Origin: JABMMZ01 sp040386935
GTDB lineage: Bacteria; Bacteroidota; Bacteroidia; NS11-12g; UBA955
NCBI GenBank assembly: GCA_040386935.1
Contig: JAZKEQ010000009.1
Span: 1 to 64,000 of the forward strand
Reading direction: 5' to 3'
Length of the DNA stretch: 64,000 nucleotides
The translations under genes were made by a program, and so were the position numbers. Below, piece by piece: positions 34,952 through 43,993 of this stretch. Under the pieces are notes generated by a model. It saw nothing but the letters and a program-made list of their open reading frames with translations, was not told the DNA's origin and searched no databases. The first letter of the stretch is position 1, and each line of letters begins with the position of its first letter.

Positions 34952-35007
34952 CCTTTACAGGGTACAAAATTAAACATAATATCTGTTTTTTGCGTTAATT
35001 TGTGGTA

Positions 35008-36288
35008 ATGAAAAAAATATTGGGAGTATTGCTGTTGTTGTCATTTAAGGCCTATGCGCAAAATGATACACTTGTTCTGCAATACCCCATGTCTAACGAA
35101 CCGAGTTTGGCTGTAAACCCATGGAACAATGCCATGGTATTGTTGGCATTCAATACATCTACGCTTCTAAAAAGCACTGATACAGGCAAAACATTTACAC
35201 CCATAGAGGTTAAATCGCGTTATGGATTTTACGGTGACCCCGTATTAGGCTGGCTTGACAGTGTTACATATGGTCTGGCTCATCTTGCTAAAAATAAAAA
35301 ATACGCATGGCCCAAGAGTTTTGATCGGATAGTATTTCAAGCAGGAAACTTTCATAATAATAAACTCACACACAGTGTTGGGATTGGTCATGTTTCCGGT
35401 AAAATGCAAGATAAACCTTGGTTCTATTGTGAACCTAATGCTACAGGAACAGGAACTTCAAGAATCCATATTACATGGACACAATTTGATAAGTATGACA
35501 GCCGCAACAAAAAAGACTCTACGCGAATTCGCTATTCGAGTTCTACAGACAATGGCAATCATTTCATAAAGGCTAAAACCATTAGCAGGCAAAGTGGTTC
35601 GTGTATTGATGGCGACTCTGCCATGGAGGGTGTTACTGCCACTATGGGAAGTGATGGTAAATTATATGCGACATGGAGCGGATTGAACAAATTGTGGTTT
35701 GCATCGAGCAGTGATGGGGGACAAAATTGGCAAGCCGTATCAAAAATAGGAGAACACGAAAATGGGTGGTCTATTAATGTAGAAGGCGCTTATAGAGCCA
35801 ATGGAATGCCATTTATAGCAACCTGGAAAAACTATGTTGTAGTCGTATGGGCGGCTACCAACGACAGTCAGTCGCTTGTCTGTTATAAAACATATAATAC
35901 AACAGAAAAGATGTGGGGCAGTGTTCATTCAATAGCCAGCGATTGGCAAAATAATTTTATGCCGGCTATCACTGTATCTGAAAAAGGGATACTGATTGTC
36001 TATTATTCGTCTAAAGACAAATATGAGCCAAAAGACAACAAAGAGGGCATCTATCTTTTTCAATTAAAGTATGCTTTATTGAGCGAACAACAGTTGTCGG
36101 GGAAAGTAGATGCAGAAGGTGTAACAATTGAGGGCACAGGATTTTCGACCACACGCAGCCCATTCATTGGAGATTATATTGCAGTTCAGGTATTAAACAA
36201 CGTACAATCACCTCAGGCTTTAGTTGCATATTGTAGAATATATGGCAACAGAACAACCGGAGTATGTGTCGCAAGATTTGGATTTTAA
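35008..36288 (+). CDS. Secreted sialidase-like (BNR/Asp-box) beta-propeller protein
   Basis: A 426-residue protein with a signal peptide ending KAYAQ. Asp-box repeats are visible (SSTDNGNHF, SSDGGQNWQAV, and STDTGKTFTPI near the N-terminus), spaced as in six-bladed sialidase/BNR propellers. The catalytic arginine triad and Tyr/Glu of true sialidases cannot be identified with confidence, so enzymatic activity is unproven. No T9SS tail is present. A GTG two codons upstream (35002) is an alternative start. Confidence 0.7.
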   Translation: MKKILGVLLLLSFKAYAQNDTLVLQYPMSNEPSLAVNPWNNAMVLLAFNTSTLLKSTDTGKTFTPIEVKSRYGFYGDPVLGWLDSVTYGLAHLAKNKKYAWPKSFDRIVFQAGNFHNNKLTHSVGIGHVSGKMQDKPWFYCEPNATGTGTSRIHITWTQFDKYDSRNKKDSTRIRYSSSTDNGNHFIKAKTISRQSGSCIDGDSAMEGVTATMGSDGKLYATWSGLNKLWFASSSDGGQNWQAVSKIGEHENGWSINVEGAYRANGMPFIATWKNYVVVVWAATNDSQSLVCYKTYNTTEKMWGSVHSIASDWQNNFMPAITVSEKGILIVYYSSKDKYEPKDNKEGIYLFQLKYALLSEQQLSGKVDAEGVTIEGTGFSTTRSPFIGDYIAVQVLNNVQSPQALVAYCRIYGNRTTGVCVARFGF

Positions 36289-36361
36289 AAAAAAATATAC
36301 CGGGTAATTTGTCTTTTACCCATTAAAAGTATTATTTTGCACCTCTTTTTTAAAAAAGTAT

Positions 36362-38455
36362 ATGGCTATAATTAGTAAATTAAGAAGTTCAGGATGGGTA
36401 CTGGGAATCATATTGATTTCCCTGTTGTTATTCATATTAAGTGAGTTTTTCTCTAATATGAGTAAGTATAATTCCGGTGGAGATCAAGGCGAGGTAGGTG
36501 TTATCGCTGGCGAAAAAATTAAATTACCTGAATACGATGCAAGATTCAAAGAGATGCTGACCCGCTACGAGCAAAATGGTCAGGTGATTGATGAAAATTC
36601 AAAAGAACAGGTTAACTCCATGGTATGGAATCAATACATACAGGATAAAATCATCAAAAAGGAATATGAAAAACTTGGATTAACAGTTTCACCTGATGAA
36701 GCTGCTGTATTATTGTATTCTAATGATGCGCATGAAATGACTAAAAGATATTTCAGCTCTGAAACAGGTTTTGATCCCAATAATGTTATCAGATTTAGAG
36801 AACAAGCCAAGAAAAATTCTTCTTTAATGGTACAGTTTGAAGCAATAGTTGAACAAATTATCCTTGAAACCCAAACCAGAAAGTACAATTCAATTATTTC
36901 AAAATCTTTATATGCAACATCGCTTGATGCAGAAGATGATTATTATAACAACACCACACAGGCTAAAGGTAAAATAGTTACTTTGAATTACATCAGTATA
37001 CCTGATAAAGATATTAAAGTTACTGATGCTGAAATGCAGGATTATATCAATAAGCATAAAGATGATTTCAAACAAGAAGAAGCAAGAGATATTGAATATG
37101 CGTCATGGAATATTGCAGCTTCTAAGGAAGATACCCTTGCTACTAAAGAAGATTTGATGAAAGATATTAAGGGTTTTGCAACTACTGAAGATGACTCATC
37201 ATTTGTCGCTTTGAATAATGGAACATATGATAATTCATATAAGCCACAAGGTAGCTATCCAAAAGAATTTGCTGATTTGATATTTAACGCACCGAAAGAT
37301 TCTGTATTAGGTCCAATTTACTCAAGGGGGTATTTCAGTTTATTGAAAGTAACCGGTATTAAAGACGATTCAGTGAGTTATATACATGCGGTGAAATGCG
37401 AAGTGCCTGTAAAAGGAATCACCAAACAAGATACTTTGGATGCGATTAATAATGCAAAAGCTTTGCTCGGTCCTTTAAAAGCCAGCGACAATGCATTGGA
37501 ATTTATGTTAGCAAAATCAGGTGATGGTTTAACCACCAACCCTTATGATATGGGGTGGTTCCAGGAAGGCACACAACCAAAAGAAATAAATAATGCATTG
37601 AAAGGTTTAGGCAATGGTGATGCAACTGTTGTTAAGTCAATTTTTGGTGTGTCAATTATAAAAGTAGTATCACCAAAATCACGTAAACTGATTCAATTAG
37701 CAGAAGTAAAACGTTTAGTTGAACCTATGCAAAGTACAAAAGATGCTGTTTATACCAAAGCAAGCAATTTTAGAAGCTCACTGACTGATGAGAAAGTTGA
37801 TTTTGAAAAAATGACTACAAAAGCAGGTGTTGCAAAAAGTATTGCTAAAGATATCAAAGAGAAAGACAAAATGATTGTCGGTATTCCTGAAGCAGGCGAA
37901 ATTGTAAGATGGTTATTTAATGAAGAACGTAAAGAAGGAGAGTTTTCTGATGTATTTACTGTTTCAGACCGAAACATTGTTATTCGTTTAGTTAAAATAA
38001 AGAGTGAGGGAACCCAATCAGTAGATGACGCCAGAGAAACAGTAGAAAGACTGGTTAGAAATGAAAAGAAAGCTGAAAAATTAAAAGCTGATTTAGATAA
38101 AGTACTTAAAACAGCGAAAACAATTGAAGATGTAGCAATAGGTGTTAAGTCAATTGCACAACCACTCGATGGATTAACGTTTATGTCAACGAATGTGCCT
38201 TTTGCAGGCAGCGATTCTAAAATTGTTGGTTATATTTTTGGAAGTAAACCAAATCAATTGACTAAGCCATTTGTTAGTAAAGACGGTGTGCATGTAGCTT
38301 TTGTAGAAAGTTTCTCAAAACCTGAATTACCTACAACACTTAGCTCAAGAAAACAAATTCTATATATGGAACAAAAAGGCCGTATTTATGATATTGTGTT
38401 TAATGCTTTAAAAAAGGCAATGGATGTAAAAGATTACAGATTCAGATACTATTAA
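36362..38455 (+). CDS. PpiD-like membrane-anchored peptidyl-prolyl isomerase
   Basis: A 697-residue protein with a short cytoplasmic N-terminus, one membrane helix (about 12-31) and a large periplasmic part. Residues 45-200 form a SurA/PpiD-like N-domain, and the stretch around 325-445 (VLGPIYSRGYFSLLKV, YIHAVKCEVP, NPYDMGWFQEG, KSIFGVSIIKVV) has the layout of a parvulin rotamase domain. A second, degenerate parvulin-like unit may follow near 540-600. It probably helps fold proteins leaving the Sec translocon, including type IX cargo. A strong terminator follows. Confidence 0.85.
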   Translation: MAIISKLRSSGWVLGIILISLLLFILSEFFSNMSKYNSGGDQGEVGVIAGEKIKLPEYDARFKEMLTRYEQNGQVIDENSKEQVNSMVWNQYIQDKIIKKEYEKLGLTVSPDEAAVLLYSNDAHEMTKRYFSSETGFDPNNVIRFREQAKKNSSLMVQFEAIVEQIILETQTRKYNSIISKSLYATSLDAEDDYYNNTTQAKGKIVTLNYISIPDKDIKVTDAEMQDYINKHKDDFKQEEARDIEYASWNIAASKEDTLATKEDLMKDIKGFATTEDDSSFVALNNGTYDNSYKPQGSYPKEFADLIFNAPKDSVLGPIYSRGYFSLLKVTGIKDDSVSYIHAVKCEVPVKGITKQDTLDAINNAKALLGPLKASDNALEFMLAKSGDGLTTNPYDMGWFQEGTQPKEINNALKGLGNGDATVVKSIFGVSIIKVVSPKSRKLIQLAEVKRLVEPMQSTKDAVYTKASNFRSSLTDEKVDFEKMTTKAGVAKSIAKDIKEKDKMIVGIPEAGEIVRWLFNEERKEGEFSDVFTVSDRNIVIRLVKIKSEGTQSVDDARETVERLVRNEKKAEKLKADLDKVLKTAKTIEDVAIGVKSIAQPLDGLTFMSTNVPFAGSDSKIVGYIFGSKPNQLTKPFVSKDGVHVAFVESFSKPELPTTLSSRKQILYMEQKGRIYDIVFNALKKAMDVKDYRFRYY

Positions 38456-38475
38456 TCAATAGTGTAGATATTGTT

Positions 38476-38507
38476 AAAAATGCCGTTCAATTTTGAACGG
38501 CATTTTT
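38476..38507 (+). terminator. Terminator after the PpiD-like gene
   Basis: A 15-bp perfect inverted repeat (AAAAATGCCGTTCAA and TTGAACGGCATTTTT) around a 2-nt loop, ending in five T, begins 20 bp after the stop. Because its A/T ends are symmetric it could work in both directions. Confidence 0.88.
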
Positions 38508-38714
38508 GTTGTATAGTATGTTGTGCATTGGCTTTTGATTCATGTGTAGTTGATAAAAAAATGAAATAAAGCAACAGATCATTTAGCCTTAACTTTCACT
38601 TTCCCTCTAGTGTAAGAAGTAAAAGGATTAGGGCTATTTTGTAAATACAAAGGTTTTACTTGGTTTTAACTCAAATAATTTCTTTATTTTTGCGTTATAC
38701 ATACTCATCTTATC

Positions 38715-39248
38715 ATGGACCCGTTATTACAAACCCTGCTCGATATAGTTAAATATATCATCCCTTCTATTGTTGTATTCCTTGTGTGCTATGTTATCAT
38801 CAATAAGGTAATGGAAGATCATACCAACCGTTTGCAACTTGAATTGAGAAAGACAACTGCAAGCCAATTAACCCCTTTAAAATTGCAGGCATATGAAAGA
38901 ATGATATTGTTTCTGGAGCGAATAAGTCCTCAGAATTTGATACTGCAATATAACGATGGCAGTAATTCAGCTAATGGGTTGAAACACCTCATCGAAGCAG
39001 CTGTTAATCAGGAATTCAATCACAATCTTTCTCAACAAATTTATATCAGCAATCAAGCCTGGAACATCATCAAGGTAGTGAAAGAAGAAGTGATTCAACT
39101 AATGCATACAACATTTAGTAGTATGAAATCTGATGCAACAGGAGTTGAATTTTCAAAAGCACTGGTCGATAAAATGATTGCTGAAAACAGAGTGCCAACT
39201 CAAAAAGCCATCGACTTTTTAAAAGCTGAAATTAATCTTTACTTCTAA
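38715..39248 (+). CDS. Conserved Bacteroidota protein with N-terminal membrane helix
   Basis: A 177-residue protein: one hydrophobic helix (about residues 11-32), then a helical cytoplasmic part (LRKTTASQLTPLKLQAYERMILFLERISPQNLI, EFNHNLSQQIYISNQAWNIIKVVKEEV). No catalytic motif is seen. Its stop overlaps the start of the mutase gene by one base (TAATG), so it is cotranscribed and translated with it, but a functional link is not known. TTG at 38660 and TATTTTTG at 38685-38692 form a promoter-like pair with slightly long spacing (22 bp). Confidence 0.7.
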   Translation: MDPLLQTLLDIVKYIIPSIVVFLVCYVIINKVMEDHTNRLQLELRKTTASQLTPLKLQAYERMILFLERISPQNLILQYNDGSNSANGLKHLIEAAVNQEFNHNLSQQIYISNQAWNIIKVVKEEVIQLMHTTFSSMKSDATGVEFSKALVDKMIAENRVPTQKAIDFLKAEINLYF

Positions 39249-40804
39249 TGTCAGAATCTACAAAGATTACGACCGATAGTGGAATAGAAATACAACCTGT
39301 TTACACAGGTCCGGTTATTATGGATGAAGTACCGGGAAAGTTTCCTTTTACACGTGGTGTAAGAGAGGATATGTACCGCGGCAAATTATGGACAATGCGC
39401 CAATATGCCGGATTCTCAACAGCTGAAGAGTCGAATAAGCGTTACCATTATTTGTTGAAACAAGGTACAATGGGATTGTCAGTTGCTTTTGATTTGCCAA
39501 CACAGATTGGGTACGACAGTTCACATGCTTTTTCAGAAGGCGAAGTAGGAAAGGTAGGCGTAGCAATAGATTCACTGAAAGATATTGAAATACTTTTTGA
39601 TAATATCAAGCTTCAGGACATCACAACAAGTATGACAATTAATGCCACAGCATCAACACTGTTGGCCATGTATATTGCACTGGCAAAAAAACAAAATGCC
39701 GACCTGAGTAAAATTTCAGGGACCATACAAAATGACATATTGAAAGAGTATGCTGCTAGAGGAACTTATATCTACCCACCTCAACAAAGCATGCGTTTAA
39801 TTACTGATGTTTTTGAATATTGCAGCAAAGAAGTACCTAAGTGGAACACCATTTCAATATCGGGCTACCATATCAGAGAGGCCGGTAGTACAGCAGTTCA
39901 GGAGTTAGCTTTTACACTTGCAAATGGCAAATCGTATGTAAAAGCTGCGCTGGAAAAAGGACTGGATATTAATGTATTTGCTAAACGTTTATCGTTCTTT
40001 TTTAATGCGCATAATAACATGTTCGAAGAGGTTGCCAAATTCAGAGCAGCCAGAAGAATGTGGGCCAATATTACAAAATCATTAGGTGCTACTGATGCTC
40101 AGGCTCAAATGTTGCGCTTTCATACTCAAACAGGCGGCTCAACCTTAACCGCACAGCAACCTGAAAATAATATTATAAGAGTAACGGTTCAGGCAATGTC
40201 TGCAGTACTGGGTGGTACCCAAAGTTTGCATACCAACGGGTTTGATGAAGCGCTAAGTTTGCCAACAGAAAATGCCGCACGCACAGCTTTGAGAACACAA
40301 CAGATTATTGGTTTTGAAAGTGGTATCACTCAAACAGTGGATCCACTGGCCGGTAGTTATTATGTAGAAGCATTAACCAATGAAATAGAAGCACAGGCCT
40401 ATAAATATATTGAAACAATAGATGCTATGGGAGGCAGTGTTTCTGCTATTGAACAAGGTTATATTCAAAATGAAATCGCAAGCAGCGCTTATCAGTACCA
40501 GCAAAATATTGAAAACCAAAGTAAGATAATTGTAGGGGTAAATAAGTACACAGCAGAAGAAATAAATAAAACACCTGTTTTCAGAATTGATGACAGCATA
40601 AGGAAAATTCAGATGGATAAAATTGCTCAATTAAAGAGTGAAAGAAACCAAACTGAAGTTGATAAAAACTTAAATGAACTAAAACAAGCAGCAATAGATA
40701 ATAGTAATGTAATGCCTTTTATTATTAGCAGTGTAGAGAGTTATGCAACACTTGGAGAAATTGCAGATGTGTTAAGAAATGTATTCGGTGAATACAAAGG
40801 GTAA
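39248..40804 (+). CDS. Methylmalonyl-CoA mutase-type catalytic subunit without B12 domain
   Basis: A 518-residue TIM-barrel acyl-CoA mutase. LWTMRQYAGFSTAEESN, GLSVAFDLPTQIGYDSSH, TYIYPPQQSMR, SISGYHIREAGST, RFHTQTGGSTLTAQQP and DPLAGSYYVE are family signatures. The tyrosine in RQYAGFS and arginine in ARGTYIYPP correspond to the residues that bind the carboxylate of methylmalonyl-CoA, which favours methylmalonyl over isobutyryl substrates. The cobalamin domain (DxHxxG) that follows in one-piece mutases is absent, so a separate B12 subunit must exist elsewhere. It links succinyl-CoA and propionyl-CoA metabolism. Confidence 0.92.
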   Translation: MSESTKITTDSGIEIQPVYTGPVIMDEVPGKFPFTRGVREDMYRGKLWTMRQYAGFSTAEESNKRYHYLLKQGTMGLSVAFDLPTQIGYDSSHAFSEGEVGKVGVAIDSLKDIEILFDNIKLQDITTSMTINATASTLLAMYIALAKKQNADLSKISGTIQNDILKEYAARGTYIYPPQQSMRLITDVFEYCSKEVPKWNTISISGYHIREAGSTAVQELAFTLANGKSYVKAALEKGLDINVFAKRLSFFFNAHNNMFEEVAKFRAARRMWANITKSLGATDAQAQMLRFHTQTGGSTLTAQQPENNIIRVTVQAMSAVLGGTQSLHTNGFDEALSLPTENAARTALRTQQIIGFESGITQTVDPLAGSYYVEALTNEIEAQAYKYIETIDAMGGSVSAIEQGYIQNEIASSAYQYQQNIENQSKIIVGVNKYTAEEINKTPVFRIDDSIRKIQMDKIAQLKSERNQTEVDKNLNELKQAAIDNSNVMPFIISSVESYATLGEIADVLRNVFGEYKG

Positions 40805-40865
40805 GTCAATTGTATTATTTTTTTCAGCAGCTGTTCAACGCATTGTTGATTAAAAAAATAAAACG

Positions 40866-40895
40866 TTGAAAAATATTTTTCTTAACATATATTTG
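40866..40895 (+). promoter_or_regulatory. Promoter of dnaA
   Basis: TTG at 40866-40868 and TATATTTG at 40888-40895 are exactly 19 bp apart, matching the Bacteroidota consensus in full. It predicts a long leader of roughly 180 nt before the dnaA ATG, which would contain the palindromes at 41028-41055. A second TATTTTTG box at 41009-41016 lacks a matched TTG. Confidence 0.55.
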
Positions 40896-41027
40896 GCACA
40901 TTGTTAGTATTATGATAGATGTTACTTAATCGTAAATCAACAACAAAATTTCCCTTTTTATGTAAAAAAAAAATTGTATTTTCAACATAAAAAAATTTTT
41001 TTAACAACTATTTTTGAACGTTATTTC

Positions 41028-41055
41028 AGAATTGAATTCAATTCTATACAGTATA
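41028..41055. promoter_or_regulatory. Twin palindromes in the dnaA leader
   Basis: A perfect 18-bp palindrome, AGAATTGAATTCAATTCT (41028-41045), is followed directly by the odd palindrome TATACAGTATA (41045-41055). They lie 31-59 bp before the dnaA start codon. They could be a regulator site or a leader hairpin; no T-run follows, so a terminator is unlikely. Confidence 0.45.
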
Positions 41056-41086
41056 CAACAATAACTTGATAATCAGTAATATATAA

Positions 41087-42535
41087 ATGAACATGAGTGG
41101 ACAACAACTAAACGCGGAATCAGTTTGGGCAAATTGCCTAAAAATAATTAAAGACAATCTTAATCCACAAAGTTTCAAAACATGGTTTGACCCCATCAAA
41201 TCAATTAAATTAGAAAATAAAATTTTAACCATACAAGTTCCTAGTCAGTTTTTTTATGAATGGTTAGAAGAGCACTATGTAACTTTACTTCAAAAAACAT
41301 TGAAGCAGGTTTTGGGTGTAGGTGCAAAACTGGAATACAATATCATTGTAGAAAACAGCACACCGTCATCAGGTCCATATACAATCAATGTGCCAACAGG
41401 TAATGGTAGAAAACCTGTAACGAATGAAGTGAATCTTCCAATCAATGTTACCAATAACATTAAAAATCCTTTCATCATTCCGGGTTTAAGAAAAGTGCCA
41501 ATTGATTCACAATTAAATCCTAAATATACTTTCGATAATTTTATAGAAGGTGAATGTAACAGATTAGCAAGAGGAGCAGGTTGGGCAGTAGCGCACAATC
41601 CGGGAGGCACGGCTTACAATCCATTGATGATTTTTGGTGGAGTAGGTTTGGGTAAAACTCACCTTGTACATGCCATCGGAAATCTGATAAAACAAATCAA
41701 TAAAAACAAAACGGTTATTTATATTTCTGCTGAGCGTTTCATCAATCAATATGTTGAATCAGTAAAAGCAAATAATCAAAATGACTTTGTGAATTTTTAT
41801 CAGAACATGGATGTGCTCATCGTGGATGATGTTCATCAGTTTTCACAAAAAACAAGAACACAGGAAATATTCTTTACAATTTTCAATCAACTGCATCAGG
41901 CAGGTAAGCAAATCATTTTAACAAGTGATAAAGCGCCTAAAGATATTAAAGATGTAGACGAAAGATTATTGTCTCGTTTCAAATGGGGATTGTCAGCCGA
42001 CTTAAACGTACCTGATTTTGAAACCCGTATTGCCATACTTGAAAACAAAGCTTACGAAAGTGGTTTGTCATTGCATCGCGAAGTTGTTGAATACATCGCA
42101 CATAATATCGATAGCAATGTAAGAGAAATAGAAGGCGCATTGATTTCATTGTTGGCACAAAGTTCGTTGAATCGCAAAGAAATTGATCTTGATTTAGCGA
42201 AACAAATGATGAAGAATTTCGTAAAAAACGCAACACGCGAAATCAGCATCGATTACATTCAAAAACTGGTATGCGATTATTACAACGTATCAGTTGAAAA
42301 TGTTAAATCAAAAACACGTAAACGCGAAATAGTACAAGCACGCCAAATTGCTATGTACTTTGCAAAAGATTTAACCAAAGCGTCATTGAAGAATATCGGA
42401 ACGCATTTCGGTAATCGCGACCACAGTACAGTTATTCACGCTTGTCAAACAGTAAATGATTTAATGGACACTGATAAAAAGTTCAGACACGATGTAGATG
42501 AATTGAACAAACGCATCCGTATCAATACCTATTAA
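41087..42535 (+). CDS. dnaA: Chromosomal replication initiator DnaA
   Basis: A 482-residue protein with the four DnaA domains: an N-terminal interaction domain (VWANCLKIIKDNLNPQSFKTWFDPI), a linker (about 85-145), the AAA+ core with Walker A GGVGLGKTH near 184-192 and Walker B VLIVDDVHQF, and the C-terminal DNA-binding domain with GNRDHSTVIHACQTV. It binds DnaA boxes and opens the origin. An ATG two codons in (41093) is an alternative start. I found no cluster of DnaA boxes beside it. A terminator follows. Confidence 0.98.
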   Translation: MNMSGQQLNAESVWANCLKIIKDNLNPQSFKTWFDPIKSIKLENKILTIQVPSQFFYEWLEEHYVTLLQKTLKQVLGVGAKLEYNIIVENSTPSSGPYTINVPTGNGRKPVTNEVNLPINVTNNIKNPFIIPGLRKVPIDSQLNPKYTFDNFIEGECNRLARGAGWAVAHNPGGTAYNPLMIFGGVGLGKTHLVHAIGNLIKQINKNKTVIYISAERFINQYVESVKANNQNDFVNFYQNMDVLIVDDVHQFSQKTRTQEIFFTIFNQLHQAGKQIILTSDKAPKDIKDVDERLLSRFKWGLSADLNVPDFETRIAILENKAYESGLSLHREVVEYIAHNIDSNVREIEGALISLLAQSSLNRKEIDLDLAKQMMKNFVKNATREISIDYIQKLVCDYYNVSVENVKSKTRKREIVQARQIAMYFAKDLTKASLKNIGTHFGNRDHSTVIHACQTVNDLMDTDKKFRHDVDELNKRIRINTY

Positions 42536-42563
42536 TTTCCATATAAAAATAAACCTATAAAGA

Positions 42564-42596
42564 ATCCCGCATCAATCTATTTGGTGCGGGATTTTT
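42564..42596 (+). terminator. Terminator after dnaA
   Basis: An 8-bp stem (ATCCCGCA with TGCGGGAT, extended by G-T pairing) encloses a loop of 13 nt and ends in five T, 28 bp after the dnaA stop. Confidence 0.85.
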
Positions 42597-42709
42597 CTAG
42601 ATGAAAAATTCTGTCAATCAATTCATGGAAAAACAGTCAATTTTTGATGTCCTTTTTTGAGGAAAAAATGCCTCTTTTAGCTAGTCAGCACAATATTTTT
42701 CAAAAAAAT

Positions 42710-42740
42710 TTGTTGTATATTAAAATTTCGTGCATATTTG
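42710..42740 (+). promoter_or_regulatory. Probable promoter of the porP/sprF-like gene
   Basis: TTG at 42710-42712 and CATATTTG at 42733-42740 are 20 bp apart, with one mismatch to TAnnTTTG. The chosen ATG at 42766 is 25 bp beyond the -7 box. Confidence 0.42.
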
Positions 42741-42765
42741 TAAATCATACTGTACCCATCAGCCC

Positions 42766-43857
42766 ATGAAAAAAACCTTACAATCTCTCGTATTAGCTGC
42801 GGCCCTGCTAGGTCCTGCAAGCTTACTGAAGGCCCAACAGGATCCTTATGTAACCCATTACATGTTCAATAGATCGATGTATAATCCTGGTGCTATTGGA
42901 GCCGGTGGACATTTTTGTTTATCAGCCATGTCTCACTATCAGTATACGGGTTTTGAGGATAGAACACCTGAGTTTCATACACAGAGTGGTGTGGAAAATA
43001 AGCCTGTGAAAAGCGTGGGACCAAAAACACAAATGTTTGCTTTCAGTGCACCTTTGAATTTCGGTTCAAATCCCGATGGCAGCCACAGAAATTTTGGTGG
43101 ATTAGGTATAGGTTTTACAAACGATAAATTGGGTTATGAGTTCAGTACCAATGTTAAGCTTCAGGCTTGTGGTCGTTTACCATTGTCAAATGGTGGCGCT
43201 ATTGCATTGGGTTTGGAATATAACTTTCTTCAAAAAGGGGTTAGAGGCAATCAATTGTTGCCATTGGCGCCTTTTGATCCTTTGATACCTACTTCAAATG
43301 TTTCACAGGTAAAAGGCAATTATACAGCAGGTGTATACTACCACAACCCACTTTCAAACAGTGCAACTTGGAAAGATGCCTGGGGTGGTCTATCTGCTTC
43401 TAATTTGAAAAAGCAAAATTATATAATTGGGGGTGGTAATTGGGCTTATACCAATACAGAGATGCACGTATATGCAATGGGAGGCGCTACCAAAACAGAT
43501 TTTTTGGGAAACCCTGATTTAGAGCTATTGCCATCTGCTATGATGAAGTTTAAAACAGTATTCCAATTGGATGCGACAGCTTTGGTGAGATATCAAAGCA
43601 AACTATGGGGGGGGTTGGCTTACCGTTCTACAAGTGATGCCATTTCTGTAATGTTGGGTTATTCAGGCTTTACCGGTAAATTCCAGGGTTTGAGAATCGG
43701 TTACTCTTATGACTTAACGATGACAAAAATTATTAATGTTTCAAGTGGTACACATGAGTTGCAACTCAACTATTGTTTCGATATTAAAATATTGCCACCG
43801 CCAATCAAAAGAATATTGAATCCCAGACACTTAGATAAAAATCCTGACCTAGATTAA
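42766..43857 (+). CDS. PorP/SprF family type IX secretion membrane protein
   Basis: A 363-residue outer-membrane protein. The ATG at 42766 gives a clean signal peptide (MKKTLQSLVLAAALLG, cleaved near LLKAQ), followed by DPYVTHYMFNRSMYNPGAIG, the family hallmark, and a beta-barrel with repeated aromatic-ended strands (GLGIGFTNDKLGYEFS, GNYTAGVYYHNPLS, GLRIGYSYDLTMTKI). PorP/SprF proteins anchor or guide type B cargo and sit in front of gldK/porK in many genomes, as here. The 137-bp gap to gldK holds a separate promoter. Confidence 0.9.
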   Translation: MKKTLQSLVLAAALLGPASLLKAQQDPYVTHYMFNRSMYNPGAIGAGGHFCLSAMSHYQYTGFEDRTPEFHTQSGVENKPVKSVGPKTQMFAFSAPLNFGSNPDGSHRNFGGLGIGFTNDKLGYEFSTNVKLQACGRLPLSNGGAIALGLEYNFLQKGVRGNQLLPLAPFDPLIPTSNVSQVKGNYTAGVYYHNPLSNSATWKDAWGGLSASNLKKQNYIIGGGNWAYTNTEMHVYAMGGATKTDFLGNPDLELLPSAMMKFKTVFQLDATALVRYQSKLWGGLAYRSTSDAISVMLGYSGFTGKFQGLRIGYSYDLTMTKIINVSSGTHELQLNYCFDIKILPPPIKRILNPRHLDKNPDLD

Positions 43858-43918
43858 TTTTTTTTTCCTATCGATACAATAAACCGGATATTTTTAACGT
43901 TACCCTCTGTACAAGTTG

Positions 43919-43948
43919 TTGACATTTGTTCAAAACTTTGTACATTTG
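43919..43948 (+). promoter_or_regulatory. Promoter of the gldKLMN operon
   Basis: TTG at 43919-43921 and TACATTTG at 43941-43948 are exactly 19 bp apart, matching the Bacteroidota consensus fully. The gldK ATG at 43994 lies 45 bp downstream. Confidence 0.65.
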
Positions 43949-43993
43949 CAAATTAACACACACATACTATACCTATAAAATTTCAGAATTAAC

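Noticed and set aside
36301..36321. Terminator between the BNR-like gene and the PpiD-like gene
   Set aside because: A 6-bp stem (GGGTAA/TTACCC) is present but it is not followed by a T-run.
40805..41086. Replication origin next to dnaA
   Set aside because: No TTATCCACA-like DnaA boxes were seen in either strand of the gap; AT-richness alone is not enough.
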